NCBI GenBank assembly: GCA_947303905.1
Contig: CAMYZR010000080.1
Location: forward strand, 1 to 6,520
Direction: 5' to 3'
Source of the DNA: an uncultured Atopobiaceae bacterium
GTDB taxonomy: Bacteria; Actinomycetota; Coriobacteriia; Coriobacteriales; Atopobiaceae
DNA: 6,520 bases
This document shows positions 5,786 through 6,520 of the stretch, piece by piece; position 1 is the stretch's first letter, and each line of letters opens with the position of its first letter. Both the position numbers and the translations under genes were made by a program. The notes under the pieces are model-generated. The model was not told where the DNA came from. It was given only the letters and a program-made list of their open reading frames with translations, and ran no database searches.

Positions 5786-5819
5786 CAACTAACCCGGAAA
5801 GGACATTCGGGACGGAGGC

Positions 5820-6520
5820 TTACGTCCTCGAGTCGAGCAACTCGCTTGCCAGGGTCGATCCCAGAATGAGCACGGCGCCGATGGTCGCGAGGAGCGTCAT
5901 GTGCTCCCCCAGCACCAATGCAGACGAGAGCAGTGCCACCGCAGGGTCGATGTAGTTGAAGACGGCCACCTTCTGTGCCGGCAGCTCGTGCAACGACGAG
6001 AACCAGAGGATGAAGGCCCAGCCCGTGTGCACCAGACAGACGATCGCGAGAAGCGCGACCTCACGAAGTCCCAAGGCAGCCCACGGAGCCACGCCAGCCA
6101 GCATCACCTGAGGCAGCAACGCCAACCCCGCGACACCCAGCTGCACGATGGTCTTGGTGTAGGGATCGACCTCGCCCATGAACTGGCTGAGCACCATCAC
6201 GGACGCATAGAAGCAGGCCGCGACCAACCCGAGCCCCACGCCCCGAAGCGTCACGCCAACGGCAGCCCCGGGCTCGAGCACACCGGACACGCACACGATG
6301 CCCACCAGAGCCAGGCAGAGGCACATCATGCGCGTGCGCGTGATGCGCTCGCCGAGCACGAAGGGCGAGACGGCAATGACTATCACGGGAGCCATCTCAT
6401 AGGCGAGCTCGGCCGTGGCAAGCGTCGTCAGCCGATACGCCTCAAAGAGGAAAGCCCAGTTGAGCGTCAGACAGACTCCCGACACAAGCAGGAGCAGCAG
6501 CTTGCGACGACACGTCGGAA
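5820..6520 (-). CDS. EamA/DMT-superfamily transporter, 5' end beyond the window
   Basis: An integral membrane protein of the drug/metabolite transporter superfamily (EamA, RhaT/RarD-like), probably exporting a small metabolite or amino acid. The visible 232 residues are open to the window edge. The GTG at 6485 falls inside a hydrophobic helix that begins upstream with RRKLLLLL, so it is an internal valine. Families of this type have about 290-300 residues and ten helices, so some 60 N-terminal residues lie to the right. The end of the first EamA repeat is present, with APVIVIAVSPFVLGERITR. The second repeat is complete, from about LRGVGLGLVAACFYA to NYIDPAVALLSSALVLGEH, the paired P-x-n-LGE pattern of the family. 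The gene converges on the oxidoreductase gene with a 34-base gap that has no convincing terminator. The substrate is not predictable. Confidence 0.88.
   Translation of the reverse strand, partial: PTCRRKLLLLLVSGVCLTLNWAFLFEAYRLTTLATAELAYEMAPVIVIAVSPFVLGERITRTRMMCLCLALVGIVCVSGVLEPGAAVGVTLRGVGLGLVAACFYASVMVLSQFMGEVDPYTKTIVQLGVAGLALLPQVMLAGVAPWAALGLREVALLAIVCLVHTGWAFILWFSSLHELPAQKVAVFNYIDPAVALLSSALVLGEHMTLLATIGAVLILGSTLASELLDSRT

Noticed and set aside
4298..5788. 496-codon open frame on the minus strand opposite the oxidoreductase gene
   Set aside because: It is the same kind of antisense shadow; the plus strand carries clear Gfo/Idh/MocA and UPF0303 motifs and a strong ribosome binding site.
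5786..5819. CCCG...CGGG pairing between the convergent oxidoreductase and EamA genes
   Set aside because: Only four base pairs with an 11-base loop and no T-run; not a credible terminator.

Overview
The window looks like a high-GC (clearly above 60 %) actinobacterial chromosome segment, most likely from the Coriobacteriia (Olsenella / Parolsenella / Collinsella type, a host-associated fermentative anaerobe). This is inferred from strongly G/C-biased third codon positions, clear purine-rich Shine-Dalgarno sites ahead of most genes, and overall gene style. No RNA gene or marker gene in the window proves it. There is no sign of a mobile element, CRISPR array, RNA gene or phage.

Layout. Bases 1-90 may hold the last codons of a gene entering from the left. 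Bases 91-374 are a regulatory and non-coding stretch with a perfect 11-bp inverted repeat (139-164), a possible longer stem-loop (247-290), and a 12-bp perfect palindrome of LacI-family operator type (325-336) placed between plausible -35 and -10 boxes. Next come a cytoplasmic GH32 beta-fructosidase, probably sucrose-6-phosphate hydrolase (375-1904), and a strong intrinsic terminator (1928-1970). A Bcp-type peroxiredoxin (2043-2501) and a PlsY-like membrane acyltransferase (2589-3212) follow on the same strand. A Cof-type HAD phosphatase with an unusual acidic C-terminal tail (3138-4154, minus) converges on plsY and overlaps its 3' end by 75 bp. A 182-bp divergent intergenic region separates it from a plus-strand gene (4337-5785) encoding a Gfo/Idh/MocA oxidoreductase fused to a UPF0303/HbpS-like domain. 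The window ends with a 5'-truncated EamA/DMT-family transporter on the minus strand (5820 to the right edge).

Functionally this is mostly a set of independent housekeeping and carbohydrate genes. The GH32 gene appears to be a locally regulated, single-gene, terminated sugar-use transcript. Bcp (peroxide defence) and PlsY (phospholipid synthesis) may be co-transcribed. The HAD phosphatase, the fused oxidoreductase and the EamA exporter are separate units. The least ordinary items are the oxidoreductase-UPF0303 fusion and the codon-registered antisense overlap between the HAD tail and plsY. I did not find a clearly new multi-gene system.
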